From Hyphobacterium indicum (GTDB lineage: Bacteria > Pseudomonadota > Alphaproteobacteria > Caulobacterales > Maricaulaceae): a stretch of DNA of 64,000 nucleotides. Position numbers and translations under genes: made by a program. Positions 1 through 9,258 of the stretch are shown here, piece by piece; positions within the stretch are counted from its first letter, which is position 1, and every line of letters starts with the position of its first letter. The stretch covers positions 434,001-498,000 of the forward strand of contig NZ_QBDX01000004.1 in assembly GCF_003129605.1 (NCBI RefSeq), written 5' to 3'. Under the pieces are notes generated by a model, which saw only the letters and a list, made by a program, of their open reading frames with translations, searched no databases and had not been told where the DNA came from.

Positions 1-687
1 AATATCACCGCGCTGACGCGGCGCATCGGCCGCGATCGTGGAAAATCGTGCCGCCAGCTCGCTTTCCTGCATATCGGTATCGCGCAATATGCTGATACCG
101 GCCGCTTCCAGTGAGGTCTGCACCAGGCCGGAACAATCCAGCCCCAGGCTTTCCTTGCCGCCCCACAGATAGGGCGTGCCCGCAAATCGTTCCGCCACGG
201 TCACATAATCCGGTTCTGCATGGTCTAGGGAAACCAGATGACCTTCAAATACCCAGCCTGACCCGCCCGCATCGACAAAGCGGCCCCGTTTTTCCCCCGC
301 ATTGATCTTGGCATTCATCGACAACAGGCAATGCGGCGCCGATTTCAGATCGGGCCCGGAGAACAGATAGGTGCGCAGCGCCGAAACCCGGTGCGTCACC
401 GGGCGGACGGGCGCGGACAGCGCCGCCATGTCGATATAGCCGACATAGCCGTCATGGCGCGAAAAACCCCACGCCCAGCCATCCTTTTCCTCCAGCACGG
501 CGAAGACCTCGCCAAACAGTGCCTGCGTATCCATCGGCCCGTCATCGCGGGGCGTGCGGCGGATGGCGGCCACACCGGCCGTGACCTGCATGTCCACCGG
601 CTCGACATAGCGCCCGGCCTCGATCTGTCCTTTCAGGTGGGCGGCCGCCACATCGCCGCGGGCCGCAAGCAGTCTCGGATGCGTCAT
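1..687 (-). CDS. NlpC/P60 family cell-wall hydrolase with SH3-like region (partial, 3' end outside window)
   Basis: The frame stays open from an ATG at 687 to base 1, giving 229 residues with the C-terminus cut off by the window. The last part reads GTPYLWGGKESLGLDCSGLV, the NlpC/P60 catalytic-cysteine motif (DCSG); the catalytic His would lie beyond the edge. The middle part (GEVFAVLEEKDGWAWGFSRH, then GYVGYIDMAAL) looks like bacterial SH3 repeats that bind peptidoglycan. No N-terminal signal peptide is evident. The ATG lies one base after the TAG of the M17 aminopeptidase upstream, so the two genes are probably translationally coupled. By family it would be a gamma-D-glutamyl-diamino acid endopeptidase acting on murein or murein peptides. 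Confidence 0.85.
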   Translation of the reverse strand, partial: MTHPRLLAARGDVAAAHLKGQIEAGRYVEPVDMQVTAGVAAIRRTPRDDGPMDTQALFGEVFAVLEEKDGWAWGFSRHDGYVGYIDMAALSAPVRPVTHRVSALRTYLFSGPDLKSAPHCLLSMNAKINAGEKRGRFVDAGGSGWVFEGHLVSLDHAEPDYVTVAERFAGTPYLWGGKESLGLDCSGLVQTSLEAAGISILRDTDMQESELAARFSTIAADAPRQRGDI

Positions 688-688
688 C

Positions 689-2056
689 CTATTTCCCGTA
701 CAGTGCTTTCAGGGCCTCCCAGGCCGCCCGTGACCCCAGCATTTCACCGCCCGTGGGACGGCCGGGCCGGTCCTTGGGATTCCAGGCGAAAATGTCGAAA
801 TGGCACCAGCGGCGGCCGCCGGTAAACCGGCGCAGGAAAAGCGCCGCCGTGATCGATCCGGCAAAACCGCTATCGCCCATGTTTTTCAGATCGGAAATCG
901 TGCCGTCGAGCTGGCTGTCATAGCCATCCCACAAGGGCATGCGCCAGACCGGGTCGGCGACTTTCGCCGCGCCCGCGCACAACGCCTCACCGAAGGCCGT
1001 ATCATCGGTATAGAAGGGCGCCAGGTCCGGGCCCAGCGCCACACGCGCCGCACCGGTCAGCGTGGCAAAATCGAGGATCAGATCCGGTTCGTCCTCGACC
1101 GCCCGCGTCAGCGCATCCCCCAGCACCAGCCGCCCCTCGGCATCGGTATTGTCGATTTCAACCGTCAGACCGAGTCGCGAGGTAAGAATATCGCCCGGCC
1201 GGAACGCCCCGGCACTGATCGCATTCTCCGCCGCCGCCACCAGCAGGTGCAGGCGCACGGGCAGCTTGCCATCCATGATCAGGCGGGCCAGCGCCAGCGC
1301 ATTGGCCGCCCCGCCCATATCCTTCTTCATCAGCCGCATGCCGGCCGACGCCTTGATGTCCAGCCCGCCGGAATCGAAGGTGATTCCCTTGCCGACAATG
1401 GCAAGGCGCGGATGGTCCGGATCCCCCCATTCCAGCTCGATCAGGCGCGGCGCACTGTGCGCGGCCCGTCCGACGGCATGCAACATGCCATAGCCTTGCT
1501 TCAGCAATTCGTCGCCGGTCGTGGTGCGGATGTCGGCCTTGAACTCCCGCGCCAGGGCTTCCGCCGCCGCCTGCAGGGCATCCGGGTCCATATCACCGGC
1601 TGGGGTGTTGACGAGATCGCGCGCCAGCCAGATCGACCGCACGACCCGCTCCGCTTCCGCCGCATCCGCCCCGGCAATCGGTGTCAGCCGGGCAGGCGCC
1701 CGGCCAGGCTTCTTGTATCGGGAGAACTGATAGGCACCGGCCCCGAAGGCCACCATCGCCAGCGTCGGATCGATTTCACCCAGATCGCCTTCCAGCGACC
1801 AGTCGCCTTCCGGAAGCTGTTTGGCGGCATCGCCCAGCGCAAAGGCGTCGGTTGCATTGCCCAGCCCGATAAGGGCGTCAACGCCGGCAGTCTCCGGCAT
1901 CACAACGATCTGTCCGGCCTCGCCCTTGAAGCTGTTGGCTCTGGCAATGGCCCGTCCCGTTTCGTTCAGCGGCGCGGGCAAATCCCCGGCCAGGCTGGCG
2001 GCCACTACCAGCAGGCGGCGGGCCGATGGAGAATTGGTCGGGAATATGTCGGTCAC
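689..2056 (-). CDS. M17 family leucyl aminopeptidase
   Basis: A 455-residue cytosolic metallo-aminopeptidase. The M17 catalytic core is clear: GKGITFDSGGLDIK (metal-binding Lys and Asp), then KKDMGGAANAL, and the family signature NTDAEGRLVLGDAL with metal-binding Asp and Glu. The N-terminal 130 residues form the variable domain seen in this family. It removes N-terminal amino acids from peptides using two metal ions. Length is close to the short alphaproteobacterial M17 type rather than E. coli PepA (503). It is followed after one base by the NlpC/P60 gene, which suggests joint use in peptide or muropeptide turnover. The start at 2056 is the first ATG and is not contradicted by an upstream gene. 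Confidence 0.92.
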   Translation of the reverse strand: MTDIFPTNSPSARRLLVVAASLAGDLPAPLNETGRAIARANSFKGEAGQIVVMPETAGVDALIGLGNATDAFALGDAAKQLPEGDWSLEGDLGEIDPTLAMVAFGAGAYQFSRYKKPGRAPARLTPIAGADAAEAERVVRSIWLARDLVNTPAGDMDPDALQAAAEALAREFKADIRTTTGDELLKQGYGMLHAVGRAAHSAPRLIELEWGDPDHPRLAIVGKGITFDSGGLDIKASAGMRLMKKDMGGAANALALARLIMDGKLPVRLHLLVAAAENAISAGAFRPGDILTSRLGLTVEIDNTDAEGRLVLGDALTRAVEDEPDLILDFATLTGAARVALGPDLAPFYTDDTAFGEALCAGAAKVADPVWRMPLWDGYDSQLDGTISDLKNMGDSGFAGSITAALFLRRFTGGRRWCHFDIFAWNPKDRPGRPTGGEMLGSRAAWEALKALYGK

Positions 2057-2171
2057 GGGCGCGGCTCCGGAAAATCTCTATGTGTTATCAAACCACCGGA
2101 ACAGATTAACGTAATCTTGACCGGCGCGGCGAAGACTAATCCCCTGATTCTGCCGGTAAAGGACTTCGCCC
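2057..2171. promoter_or_regulatory. Divergent promoter region with a CtrA-like half-site pair
   Basis: This 115-bp gap separates the divergent aminopeptidase and tadD-like genes. At 2106-2120 it holds TTAA-N7-TTGA, one mismatch from the CtrA consensus TTAA-N7-TTAA. A purine-rich ribosome-binding site (AAAGGA) sits about 10 bases before the tadD-like ATG. The CtrA assignment is a pattern match only. Confidence 0.3.
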
Positions 2172-2981
2172 ATGCGGACCCTGACGAAATTTACCCTGAT
2201 GGCATCAATCGCCATGCTGACGGCCTGCGCCACCGCGCGCACCGAACAGGAACAGGCCCTGGCCGAGGATCTCACCCAGCGCGCCTCCATTGTACCGGCC
2301 AGCGCCGCTGAACGGCAGGCGATCCGCAGCCAGGACCTGCTCACCCAGGCGGCATTCTGGGCCGAAGCCCATGAACTCAATCCCGGCGACCGCGAGGCCG
2401 CTGTCGAGCTCTCCCGCGTGCTGCGCAGCCTCGGCCAGACCCAGCGCGCCGCCACGGTGGCCCGGCAGGCCATGGCGCTCTTCCCGCAGGATGTCGACCT
2501 CCAGCTGGCCTATGGCACCGCCCTCACCGAAGCGGGACGCGGCGCCGCAGCCATTGAATCCCTCACTCGCGTGAATACCGCCCGCCCCGGCAACTGGCAG
2601 GTGCTGAATATTCTCGGCGTCGCCTATGAGCAGGCCGGGCTGCGCCAGCAATCCCGTCAGAAATATACCGAAGCCCTGCAGCTGGCGCCCGGCGAGCCGG
2701 CCATCCTGTCCAATCTGGCGCTGTCCTATGCCTTTGATGGCGAGGCGGAACGCGCGGAAAGCCTGCTGCGCGAAGCCATGGCGAGTCCGGCGGCCGCGGC
2801 CACCGTGCGCCAGAATCTGGCCCTGGTCATCGCCCTTCAGGGCCGCTTTGAAGAAGCCGAGGCCATGGCCCGTGTTGATGTCAGCCCGCAGACGGCAGAA
2901 GCCAATATGGCCTATATCCGTGCCATGCTGACCACCGGACGCCGCTGGGATGCCATTCGCGACGACAGCGGCGCGCCTTAG
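2172..2981 (+). CDS. tadD: TadD-like tetratricopeptide-repeat lipoprotein
   Basis: 269 residues. The N-terminus MRTLTKFTLMASIAMLTAC is a lipoprotein signal with lipobox LTAC (Cys19). Residues about 45-230 are consecutive TPR helices (for example a repeat at ELSRVLRSLGQTQRAATVAR and another at ILGVAYEQAGLRQQSRQKYT). TadD-type TPR lipoproteins help assemble the outer-membrane part of Tad/Flp pili. The gene lies at the distal end of the cpa/tad cluster but on the opposite strand, which supports the assignment; TPR lipoproteins in general are hard to name more exactly. Confidence 0.75.
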   Translation: MRTLTKFTLMASIAMLTACATARTEQEQALAEDLTQRASIVPASAAERQAIRSQDLLTQAAFWAEAHELNPGDREAAVELSRVLRSLGQTQRAATVARQAMALFPQDVDLQLAYGTALTEAGRGAAAIESLTRVNTARPGNWQVLNILGVAYEQAGLRQQSRQKYTEALQLAPGEPAILSNLALSYAFDGEAERAESLLREAMASPAAAATVRQNLALVIALQGRFEEAEAMARVDVSPQTAEANMAYIRAMLTTGRRWDAIRDDSGAP

Positions 2982-2987
2982 TCCCGG

Positions 2988-3488
2988 TCAGATTTCCGTC
3001 GATCCCATGCCCGCCGGAAACGGTGGTGGCGGAATGTCATCCGGCTTTTCCTCGACACGCTTGAGCGGAAACAGCGCCTTCAGCGCCGGATCGACCAGCG
3101 TCGTGTCAAAGCGGAAATTCTCGGCATGATCCCGCAAGGCCGAAGGCGGGCGGCCATCCCGCGTATTCTCGATCGCCCGGTAGAGCGCAAACAGGCGCAG
3201 ATAGCCCTTGTCGTCCCGCGACAGGCTGGTGTCGTCGAGCCGCTCGAACACCTTGATCAGCTGATTGAGGCCGTTTTTCGTCTTGCCGGCCGACAGATCC
3301 GTCAGGGCCAGCACCAGAGCCACTTTCCAGCCGGTTTCGGCAAACTCGATGCGTTTGGGGACCGCCGTCAGCTCGTCACGGGCACGCGCCACATCGCCAC
3401 CGCCCAACGCCTTGAGCGCGGCTTCACTGGCGCGGCTGGCAATCACATTGGATTGGGCCCGTTCTTCGCTTTTTCTGCGGCCTAGCAT
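2988..3488 (-). CDS. Uncharacterised tad-locus protein
   Basis: 166 residues, no signal peptide or membrane segment. The first 110 residues look helical and alanine-rich (ASEAALKALGGGDVARARDE, later LRLFALYRAIENTRDGRPPS), reminiscent of a degenerate TPR-like fold. The C-terminus is proline-rich (DDIPPPPFPAGMG). It lies 58 bp downstream of tadC on the same strand, so it may be the last gene of the pilus operon, and it ends 6 bp from the convergent tadD-like gene. I do not recognise a named family; a role in pilus assembly is inferred only from position. Confidence 0.6.
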   Translation of the reverse strand: MLGRRKSEERAQSNVIASRASEAALKALGGGDVARARDELTAVPKRIEFAETGWKVALVLALTDLSAGKTKNGLNQLIKVFERLDDTSLSRDDKGYLRLFALYRAIENTRDGRPPSALRDHAENFRFDTTLVDPALKALFPLKRVEEKPDDIPPPPFPAGMGSTEI

Positions 3489-3546
3489 GAGGTGTTTCTA
3501 GCATGCGAATAGAACTTGGCGAGCCTGAACGCCAGACAGGCGAAAC

Positions 3547-4524
3547 CTACATCGACTGGTAGCGCATGATGGCGGGGCCGAGAATGACCACGAAAAGCAC
3601 CGGCAGGAAGAAGACGATCATCGGAACCGTCAGCTTCGCCGGCAGGGCGGCCGCCTTCTTTTCGGCATTGGCGAGCCGCATATCGCGGTTTTCCTTCGCC
3701 ATCACCCGCAAGGCCTGTCCCAGCGGCGTACCATAGCGTTCCGCCTGGATAAGCGCCGTGGCCACGGCTTTCACGCCGGGATGATTGGTACGCTTGGCCA
3801 GATTCTCGTATGCCGTCCGCCGGTCCTGGAGATAGGAGAGCTCCGCCGTGGTCAGCGACAATTCCTCCGCCAGCTCGATCGATTGCGCCCCGACCTCGCC
3901 GGACACTTTCTGGAACGCTGCCTCAATCGACATGCCCGCCTCGACGCAGATCAGCAACAGGTCCAGCCCGTCGGGAAAGGCCTGCATGATGGATTGCTGG
4001 CGCTTGGCCGCCGCGTTGGTGAGATAGAGATTCGGCGCGTAATAGCCGGAAATACCGATACCGGCCGCCAGGCTCCAGCGTGTAATGGTCGGCAGGCCGA
4101 AATCATTGACGAAGAAGACATAGAGCGCGGCACCGCCAAACAGCAGGATCGGGGCCGCCAGCCGGAAGAAATAGAAGGTCATGACCGGGCCATTGCCGCG
4201 GAAACCGGCCTGGGTCAGCTTGTCCTTGAGATCCGGGTCCTCGAACAGTTTCTGGAGATTGAGGCTTTCCACAATCGTCTTGGTAACGCCCTTGTTTTCC
4301 TTGCCGCGCAGCTTGGAGGCATGGGCTTCCTCCATCGCTTCGCGCGATTTCCGGCGCAGCTCTTCCTTGCGGTTCTGGACACCCTTGATCCGCTTATCCA
4401 GCTTGTTCTGCCCCATCATGGGCGAGGTCAGCGTCACCACGGTGGCAAAGACCGCGATCGCGGCAATCACCGACCACAGGAATTGCGGGTTGGTGACGAG
4501 GTCAGCGATATCTGAAAAGCTCAT
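3547..4524 (-). CDS. tadC: Tad pilus inner-membrane platform protein TadC (T2SS GspF superfamily)
   Basis: 325 residues with membrane segments near residues 12-32, 125-145, 150-170 and 295-320, the layout of TadC. The cytoplasmic T2SSF domain includes AFPDGLDLLLICVEAGMSIE and FQKVSGEVGAQSIELAEELS, typical of GspF-like proteins. With TadB it forms the inner-membrane platform on which the CpaF/TadA ATPase drives pilin polymerisation. The start lies 9 bp after the end of tadB, in one operon. Confidence 0.92.
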   Translation of the reverse strand: MSFSDIADLVTNPQFLWSVIAAIAVFATVVTLTSPMMGQNKLDKRIKGVQNRKEELRRKSREAMEEAHASKLRGKENKGVTKTIVESLNLQKLFEDPDLKDKLTQAGFRGNGPVMTFYFFRLAAPILLFGGAALYVFFVNDFGLPTITRWSLAAGIGISGYYAPNLYLTNAAAKRQQSIMQAFPDGLDLLLICVEAGMSIEAAFQKVSGEVGAQSIELAEELSLTTAELSYLQDRRTAYENLAKRTNHPGVKAVATALIQAERYGTPLGQALRVMAKENRDMRLANAEKKAAALPAKLTVPMIVFFLPVLFVVILGPAIMRYQSM

Positions 4525-4533
4525 CGCCGCCCC

Positions 4534-5523
4534 CTAGTGCTTGAAGTTGATCATGCCGCGCATCATCAGGATGCCGAGCCCCATCCACAGCCCGCCGCCC
4601 AGCAGCATCAGCTGCCCCTTGGGTTCGACGAACATGGCGGTCATGTAGGACGGGGTTGTGAAATAGACGATGGCCAGAACACCCGGCGGCAAGGCCCCGA
4701 TGATCATGGCCGAAGCCTTGGCCTCGGACGACAGCGCGCTGATTTTCTCGCGCATCATCTTGCGGGCGCGCAGCACGGCGGACAGATTGCCCAGCGCTTC
4801 GGCCAGATTCCCGCCGGTCTTGGCCTGGATGGTCAGCACCGTGGCGAAGAAGTTGAGCTCCGGCAGCGGCATGCGCTGCACCATTTTCTTGATCGCATCT
4901 TCCAGCGAGACGCCGACCGCCTGCGCCTCGACCAGCTTTGTGAATTCGGACGCCACCGGCTCGGCGGATTCGCGCGCAATCACCTTGATGCATTCGTTCA
5001 GCGGCAAGCCCGACTTGATACCGCGCACGATAATGTCGAGCGCATTGGCGAATTCGCCAGTGAATTTCTTCTGCCGTCCGGCGCGGCGCATCCCCAGATA
5101 CCAGCGCGGCAGGCCCAGCCCGGCGGCAATCGATAATCCGGCCGCGATCAGCAGGCTCTGCCCGGTGATCACCGCGCCGAGAAAAGCCAGCACTGCCAGC
5201 ACACCGGACGCGATCCAGAAAGTCTTCGGCGAGAAGCTGAAGCCCGCCTGTTCGATCTGCGATTTCAGCGTCAGCGACTTTTTCTTCGCGCTTTTCTGCT
5301 TGTCCTCGATCTCTTTCAGCGAATCCTGCACCTGCTTGCGCCGCTGAACGGTCTGATCCGTCTGCTGCGCACGGGATTTGCGCGGTCCGTTGCTGGTCAC
5401 AACCGCCTTGCGGCGGGCGGCTTTCTGGCCATCGCCCATGGCTCCCGCCACGACCCAGCCGACACCGCCAACGGCGATGAAGGCGGCCACGGCAGCAAAC
5501 ATCAGGGGAAGCTGGCCTTGCAT
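4534..5523 (-). CDS. tadB: Tad pilus inner-membrane platform protein TadB
   Basis: 329 residues. An N-terminal membrane segment (PLMFAAVAAFIAVGGVGWVV) is followed by a basic, Lys/Gln-rich cytoplasmic stretch and two more hydrophobic segments around residues 105-140. The GspF-like domain contains ANALDIIVRGIKSGLPLNEC and FFATVLTIQAKTGGNLAEAL, and the C-terminus has two further membrane segments. It pairs with TadC. The gene begins 3 bp after cpaF ends. Confidence 0.92.
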   Translation of the reverse strand: MQGQLPLMFAAVAAFIAVGGVGWVVAGAMGDGQKAARRKAVVTSNGPRKSRAQQTDQTVQRRKQVQDSLKEIEDKQKSAKKKSLTLKSQIEQAGFSFSPKTFWIASGVLAVLAFLGAVITGQSLLIAAGLSIAAGLGLPRWYLGMRRAGRQKKFTGEFANALDIIVRGIKSGLPLNECIKVIARESAEPVASEFTKLVEAQAVGVSLEDAIKKMVQRMPLPELNFFATVLTIQAKTGGNLAEALGNLSAVLRARKMMREKISALSSEAKASAMIIGALPPGVLAIVYFTTPSYMTAMFVEPKGQLMLLGGGLWMGLGILMMRGMINFKH

Positions 5524-5526
5524 GGT

Positions 5527-7005
5527 CTAGTCCTCCGCCGCATCAAGCGCAGCCGCGAGTTCGCGCTCCAGGCCATAATAGCGGGCGCGGTCCCAGAAGC
5601 GCGGCCGGGCAATCCCGGTGGATTTGTGCTTGCCGAGGATCCGGCCATCGCCGTCTTCCCCGTCCATCTCGTAGACGAAAAGGTCCTGGGTGATGATGAC
5701 ATCGCCTTCCATGCCCATCACTTCGGTAATATGCGTGATTTTGCGTGAGCCATCGCGCATCCGCGAGGCCTGGATCACGACATCGATGGAACCGGAGATC
5801 ATTTCCCGGATGGTTTTCGAGGGCAGGCTGTAGCCGCCCATGGTGATCATCGATTCCAGCCGTGACAGGCCTTCGCGCGGACTGTTGGCGTGCAGCGTGC
5901 CCATCGAGCCGTCATGACCCGTATTCATGGCCTGCAGTAGATCGAAGGCTTCCGGGCCGCGCACCTCGCCGACAATGATCCGTTCCGGGCGCATCCGCAG
6001 GCAGTTCTTGACCAGATCCCGCATCGTGACCTCGCCCGATCCTTCCAGGTTTTTCGGACGCGTCTCCAGGCGCACCACATGCGGCTGCTGCAATTGCAGT
6101 TCCGCGGCGTCCTCGCAGGTGATGATCCGCTCTTCCTCGCCGATGAAAGCGGTCAGGCAGTTGAGCAGAGTCGTCTTGCCCGAACCGGTGCCGCCAGAGA
6201 TCAGCACGTTACAGCGCGACGCTCCGATAATAGACAAAACCTTGGCCCCTTCCGGCGTGATCGAGCCGAAATCGACCAGGTCCTGCATCCGCAGCTTGTC
6301 TTTCTTGAACTTCCGGATGGTGAGGGTCGGACCGTCCAGCGCCAGCGGCGGCGCGATGACATTCACCCGCGAGCCATCCGCCAGGCGGGCATCACAGATC
6401 GGGCTGGATTCATCCACCCGGCGGCCGACCTGGCTCACAATCCGCTGGCAGATATTCATCAACTGGCCATTGTCCCGGAAGCGGATATTGGTCTTCTCCA
6501 CCCGGCCGCCGACCTCAATGAACACATCACCCGCGCCATTGACCATGATGTCGGCAATATCGTCGCGGGCCAGCAAGGGCTCCAGCGGACCATAGCCGAG
6601 CACGTCATTGCAGATGTCCTGAAGCAGGCGTTCCTGCTCGGCAATCGACATCGCGACATTCTTGATCGAGATGATCTCGGTGACGATGTCGCGGATTTCC
6701 TCCGCAGCGGTTTCATTGTCCAGCTGTGCCAGCGCGCCAAGATCAATCGTGTCGATCAGCGCGTTGAAGATGGTCGTCTTGGTCGCGTAATATTCGTCGG
6801 TGCGCTTTGAATCCGCCGTTGTGGCTACGGGCTTCACCTTCGGGGCCGGCTTCGGACCGACCACTGCCGCGGGCTTCGCCGCCGGCTTGGGCGCAGCCGG
6901 CGCCTCGGTGCGGGCCGCCGGACGGCTCGCAGGCGCAGCGGAAGCCGGCGCGGGGGCCGGCTTCGGTTCTGGTCTTTGCGCTATGGCGTCGCGCTTACCG
7001 AACAT
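5527..7005 (-). CDS. cpaF: Tad pilus secretion ATPase CpaF/TadA
   Basis: 492 residues. An Ala/Pro/Lys-rich linker (about 10-55) precedes the GspE-superfamily ATPase. The Walker A loop is ISGGTGSGKTTLLNCL, and the Walker B/His-box region reads RPERIIVGEVRGPEAFDLLQ followed by MGTLHANSPREGLSRLE. The hexameric motor powers Flp pilus extension and, in Tad systems, retraction. It sits between cpaE and tadB with gaps of only 8 and 3 bp, the standard order in Caulobacter. Confidence 0.95.
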   Translation of the reverse strand: MFGKRDAIAQRPEPKPAPAPASAAPASRPAARTEAPAAPKPAAKPAAVVGPKPAPKVKPVATTADSKRTDEYYATKTTIFNALIDTIDLGALAQLDNETAAEEIRDIVTEIISIKNVAMSIAEQERLLQDICNDVLGYGPLEPLLARDDIADIMVNGAGDVFIEVGGRVEKTNIRFRDNGQLMNICQRIVSQVGRRVDESSPICDARLADGSRVNVIAPPLALDGPTLTIRKFKKDKLRMQDLVDFGSITPEGAKVLSIIGASRCNVLISGGTGSGKTTLLNCLTAFIGEEERIITCEDAAELQLQQPHVVRLETRPKNLEGSGEVTMRDLVKNCLRMRPERIIVGEVRGPEAFDLLQAMNTGHDGSMGTLHANSPREGLSRLESMITMGGYSLPSKTIREMISGSIDVVIQASRMRDGSRKITHITEVMGMEGDVIITQDLFVYEMDGEDGDGRILGKHKSTGIARPRFWDRARYYGLERELAAALDAAED

Positions 7006-7013
7006 GGCTTACA

Positions 7014-8555
7014 TCACTTTCCAAACAGGCCTCCGAAAAGACCTTTCTTTTGAGGCGCCGCAATCCGGCCGGACAGCAGCGCCGCCAGGTGCGAGAACCC
7101 TTCCGCGGCCTTCGATTTCGGATCGACCTCGGCAATCATCTGCCCGTCATTGGCCGCCTTGCCGAAGAGGTGGGGCTCGAATGGCAGAACCAGAGCCGGC
7201 TGAACGCCCAGCGCCTCGGCGAAATCCTTGACCGGGATTTCCGGGCGTTTGGCGATCCCCGCCATATTGACCACCACTTTCGGCGGCTCGTCATTCGGGC
7301 GTGAGGCGTGGATGAGATCAAACAGATTCTTGGCATTGCGCAGAGAGGCAAGCTCCGGTGTCACGGTCACCACGACCTGATCAGCAGCCAGAAGGGTGTG
7401 CTTCACCCAGGGCGACCAGGTATGCGGCAGATCCAGCGTGATGAAAGGCGCCTGACGCCGCACCTTGTCGAGCACGGTTTCATAGGCTTCCGGACCGAAA
7501 TCCCAGTCCTTGTCCAGCGTTGCCGGAGCCGAGAACAGGGACAGGCGCTCCGTGCAGCGTACCAGAAGGCGGTCAAGCAGGGCGTCATCCAGCCGATCCG
7601 GATCGGTCAGCGCATCGCCCAGCGTCTGCGCCGGGTCCTGGTTGAAATCGAGCCCCGCCGTGCCGAAAGACAGGTCCATATCGACCAGCACGCAGTCGGC
7701 TTGCGAATTCTCGGAAATGCACCAGGCCGTATTGTGTGCGACCGTCGATGCGCCGACACCGCCCTTGGCGCCGATAAAGGCAATCGTCTTGCCGGCAAAC
7801 GGCGCTTCGGGGTCGAGATAGAGGCCGGAAATCGTGCGGATCAGGTGCAGCGGCGACATGGGCGGCACCAGATATTCACTGACACCGCGCTTCATCAGCT
7901 CGCGGTAGAGCGAAATGTCATTGGCGGCACCGATGATGATGACCTTGGTACCCGGATCACAACTGCCGGCGAGTTCTTCAAGCTGGTCAAACAGCCCCTG
8001 CCCGCGCATGCCGGTCTCGATGATCAGGAGATCGGGTGTCGACTGGGTAGCGAAGCGTTCAATCGCCGCCGGCAATCCGCCCAGCTCGACATCGACATGG
8101 GTCTTGGACAAACGCCGGTCATTCGCGGCATTGTGGACCAGCGCACCGCTTTCCGGACGCTCGCAGAAGGCATGGATGGTGATCCGCGGAATCGGCTGGT
8201 CGGGAATATCGTCGTCGATCTCGCCGGAAAACGGATCAATCAGCTCCGGCGCAAAGGCATCCGGCTCGAAAGCGTCAAATTCGGCCTCTGGCGAGGAAAG
8301 CTCGGACGGCGCAACATCTTCTGGCTCGTCCCACTCCTCGCGCGGCGCTTCAACCGGCGCTTTGGGCGCAGCCGGCGCGGCACGTGAACCGAATGGGCGC
8401 GACTCTTCGGCCGGCTCGCTGAATCCGTCGAAATCGCCGAATTCCTCGAACCCGTCCTCGCCCCCATCGCTCAGCAGACGGCGTTCGACTTCTGCCGGAT
8501 CGAGAAACTCGTCCTCATCCAGGAAATCATCATCATATGTCTGTGGTTCAGCCAT
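7014..8555 (-). CDS. cpaE: Pilus assembly/localisation protein CpaE (TadZ, ParA/MinD superfamily)
   Basis: 513 residues. Residues 1-115 are very acidic and low-complexity. A receiver-like domain follows (about 120-250), then a MinD-type ATPase starting at the deviant Walker A GAKGGVGASTVAHNTAW. In Caulobacter CpaE is needed for polar positioning of the pilus machine. The acidic extension is longer than in many TadZ proteins. The gene is embedded in the operon between cpaD and cpaF. Confidence 0.93.
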   Translation of the reverse strand: MAEPQTYDDDFLDEDEFLDPAEVERRLLSDGGEDGFEEFGDFDGFSEPAEESRPFGSRAAPAAPKAPVEAPREEWDEPEDVAPSELSSPEAEFDAFEPDAFAPELIDPFSGEIDDDIPDQPIPRITIHAFCERPESGALVHNAANDRRLSKTHVDVELGGLPAAIERFATQSTPDLLIIETGMRGQGLFDQLEELAGSCDPGTKVIIIGAANDISLYRELMKRGVSEYLVPPMSPLHLIRTISGLYLDPEAPFAGKTIAFIGAKGGVGASTVAHNTAWCISENSQADCVLVDMDLSFGTAGLDFNQDPAQTLGDALTDPDRLDDALLDRLLVRCTERLSLFSAPATLDKDWDFGPEAYETVLDKVRRQAPFITLDLPHTWSPWVKHTLLAADQVVVTVTPELASLRNAKNLFDLIHASRPNDEPPKVVVNMAGIAKRPEIPVKDFAEALGVQPALVLPFEPHLFGKAANDGQMIAEVDPKSKAAEGFSHLAALLSGRIAAPQKKGLFGGLFGK

Positions 8556-8570
8556 TATGTCTATCCAGCT

Positions 8571-9245
8571 TTATTCAACCGCAGAGGAAACCGCGCCGCT
8601 TTCATCGTCGCGGCGCGGCGTGCCGGTGGGTTCACCCCGGCGATAAGTATCAAGCACGGTCTGACGGCGGACCCCGTCCGGATCGCCGGAACCGGTCGGC
8701 CCGGCCAGATGATAGGGGTCACCGACCATGGCAGCGCGGTTTTGCGCCATGAAGCAGCCAAACCCGGCATAGGCCTGGTTATCGCGTTCGCGGACCAGAT
8801 CATCCCAGCGCCGGTTTTCACATTCGGCCGGCATTTCCGCGACATAGTGCAGGAAGCTGACGATCAGCGGCGCATTGCCCATGCCGGACGCGTCATACGG
8901 GCCTTCTTCCGTGTATCGCGCGGAAACGCCCTGGGAATCGAGGAAGGCCCGCACTTCGCTCATCGCCGAACGGGCAGCCGCATCCTCGGCTCCGCCATGC
9001 GGATAGGAAACAACAATCGGGCCATGACCATTGGATTTGTAATGCTCGACAAAGACCTGGAACATGCCCAGCTGCGACCACAGCAGGCCATCGGCTTCGG
9101 CATCGACCAGCAGGTCCATGCGCGCGGTTTCCTGCACCGGACGGGCTTCTGGAAAGCCCATCAGATTGGTCGTCGTGGCCGTGGTCCCGCAGGCCGCCAG
9201 GAACAGGGCGGGGACAAGGGCGGTCAAAGCGTGTGTCATCTTCAT
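8571..9245 (-). CDS. cpaD: Pilus assembly lipoprotein CpaD
   Basis: 224 residues. The N-terminus ends in lipobox LAAC (Cys19), giving an outer-membrane-anchored periplasmic lipoprotein. The middle contains VVSYPHGGAEDAAARSAMSE and the C-terminal half GFGCFMAQNRAAMVGDPYHL, typical of CpaD. The Asp-Pro-rich tail after it matches the family. CpaD acts with the CpaC secretin at the outer membrane. It lies 13 bp downstream of cpaC. Confidence 0.9.
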   Translation of the reverse strand: MKMTHALTALVPALFLAACGTTATTTNLMGFPEARPVQETARMDLLVDAEADGLLWSQLGMFQVFVEHYKSNGHGPIVVSYPHGGAEDAAARSAMSEVRAFLDSQGVSARYTEEGPYDASGMGNAPLIVSFLHYVAEMPAECENRRWDDLVRERDNQAYAGFGCFMAQNRAAMVGDPYHLAGPTGSGDPDGVRRQTVLDTYRRGEPTGTPRRDDESGAVSSAVE

Positions 9246-9258
9246 CTTGCCGTCTCCC

